Virus record (IMG/VR): IMGVR_UViG_3300031758_000359
Span: 1 to 31,106 of that record
Length of the DNA: 31,106 bases
Direction: 5' to 3' (one strand)
Origin: a virus
The stretch's first letter is position 1. Every line of letters begins with the position of its first letter. The notes under the pieces are model-generated. The model was not told where the DNA came from. It did no database searches and was given only the letters and a program-made list of their open reading frames with translations. The translations under genes were made by a program, and so were the position numbers. This document shows, in pieces, positions 31,060 to 31,106 of the stretch.

Positions 31060-31106
31060 TGCTTTGCCTTCGCCACTTCGACGTGAACTCTACCCACGGT
31101 GAAGTG
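31056..31106 (-). CDS. C-terminal end of a leftward gene, cut by window edge
   Basis: The minus strand from the right edge reads HFTVGRVHVEVAKAKQ and ends in TGA at 31056, overlapping the GTG start of the next gene. Only 16 residues are visible, too few to name the product. The coupled stop/start makes a real gene likely. Confidence 0.45.
   Translation of the reverse strand, partial: HFTVGRVHVEVAKAKQ

Overview
The window is part of a tailed-phage genome with roughly mid-50s GC. It carries a small and a large terminase subunit, a portal, a scaffold, a major capsid protein, an adaptor and nozzle, ejection-type proteins and an M15-type lysin. No tail tape measure, tail tube or sheath gene is visible, and the portal, adaptor, nozzle and giant internal protein follow in order, so a short-tailed (podovirus-like) virion is the best reading. 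Two small membrane proteins look like those of actinobacterial phages, so an actinobacterial host is plausible but not proven.

Layout. Positions 1-5589 are a leftward (minus-strand) block of small, tightly packed genes. Most are unrecognised, apart from a class II glutamine amidotransferase beside an amidoligase-like enzyme. Four copies of one 16-bp dyad (TGATAGGAACCTATCA), all in the same orientation, sit upstream of leftward genes and look like operators. Two type II hammerhead ribozymes flank a 34-codon gene at 3860-3964; they have complete cores, covarying stems and a covarying pseudoknot. A 150-bp divergent hinge (5590-5740) holds a 10-bp-arm inverted repeat. The rightward late block then runs from the small terminase (5741) to the lysin (30820). 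A tail-fibre cassette (6312-10237) is inserted between the small and large terminase genes, and part of it is strikingly AT-rich. Large terminase, a zinc protein, two membrane proteins, portal, scaffold, capsid and a strong terminator follow. Then come the connector and nozzle genes, three internal-protein candidates, a 2,713-residue giant protein (over a quarter of the window) and the lysin. Leftward genes resume at 30814, converging on the lysin.

How it fits together. The terminase subunits package DNA through the portal into a capsid built on the scaffold. The adaptor and nozzle close the short tail, and the giant protein and its upstream neighbours are probably ejected with the DNA. The fibre cassette should set host range; the lysin and holin-like proteins should end infection. 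Late genes overlap by 1-17 bases almost throughout, so translation is probably coupled. The leftward block appears to be controlled by a repressor-like dyad and, at one point, by self-cleavage of the mRNA. The most unusual item is the tandem ribozyme pair, which would release a 181-nt RNA containing a complete small gene and reconstitutable ribozyme halves.
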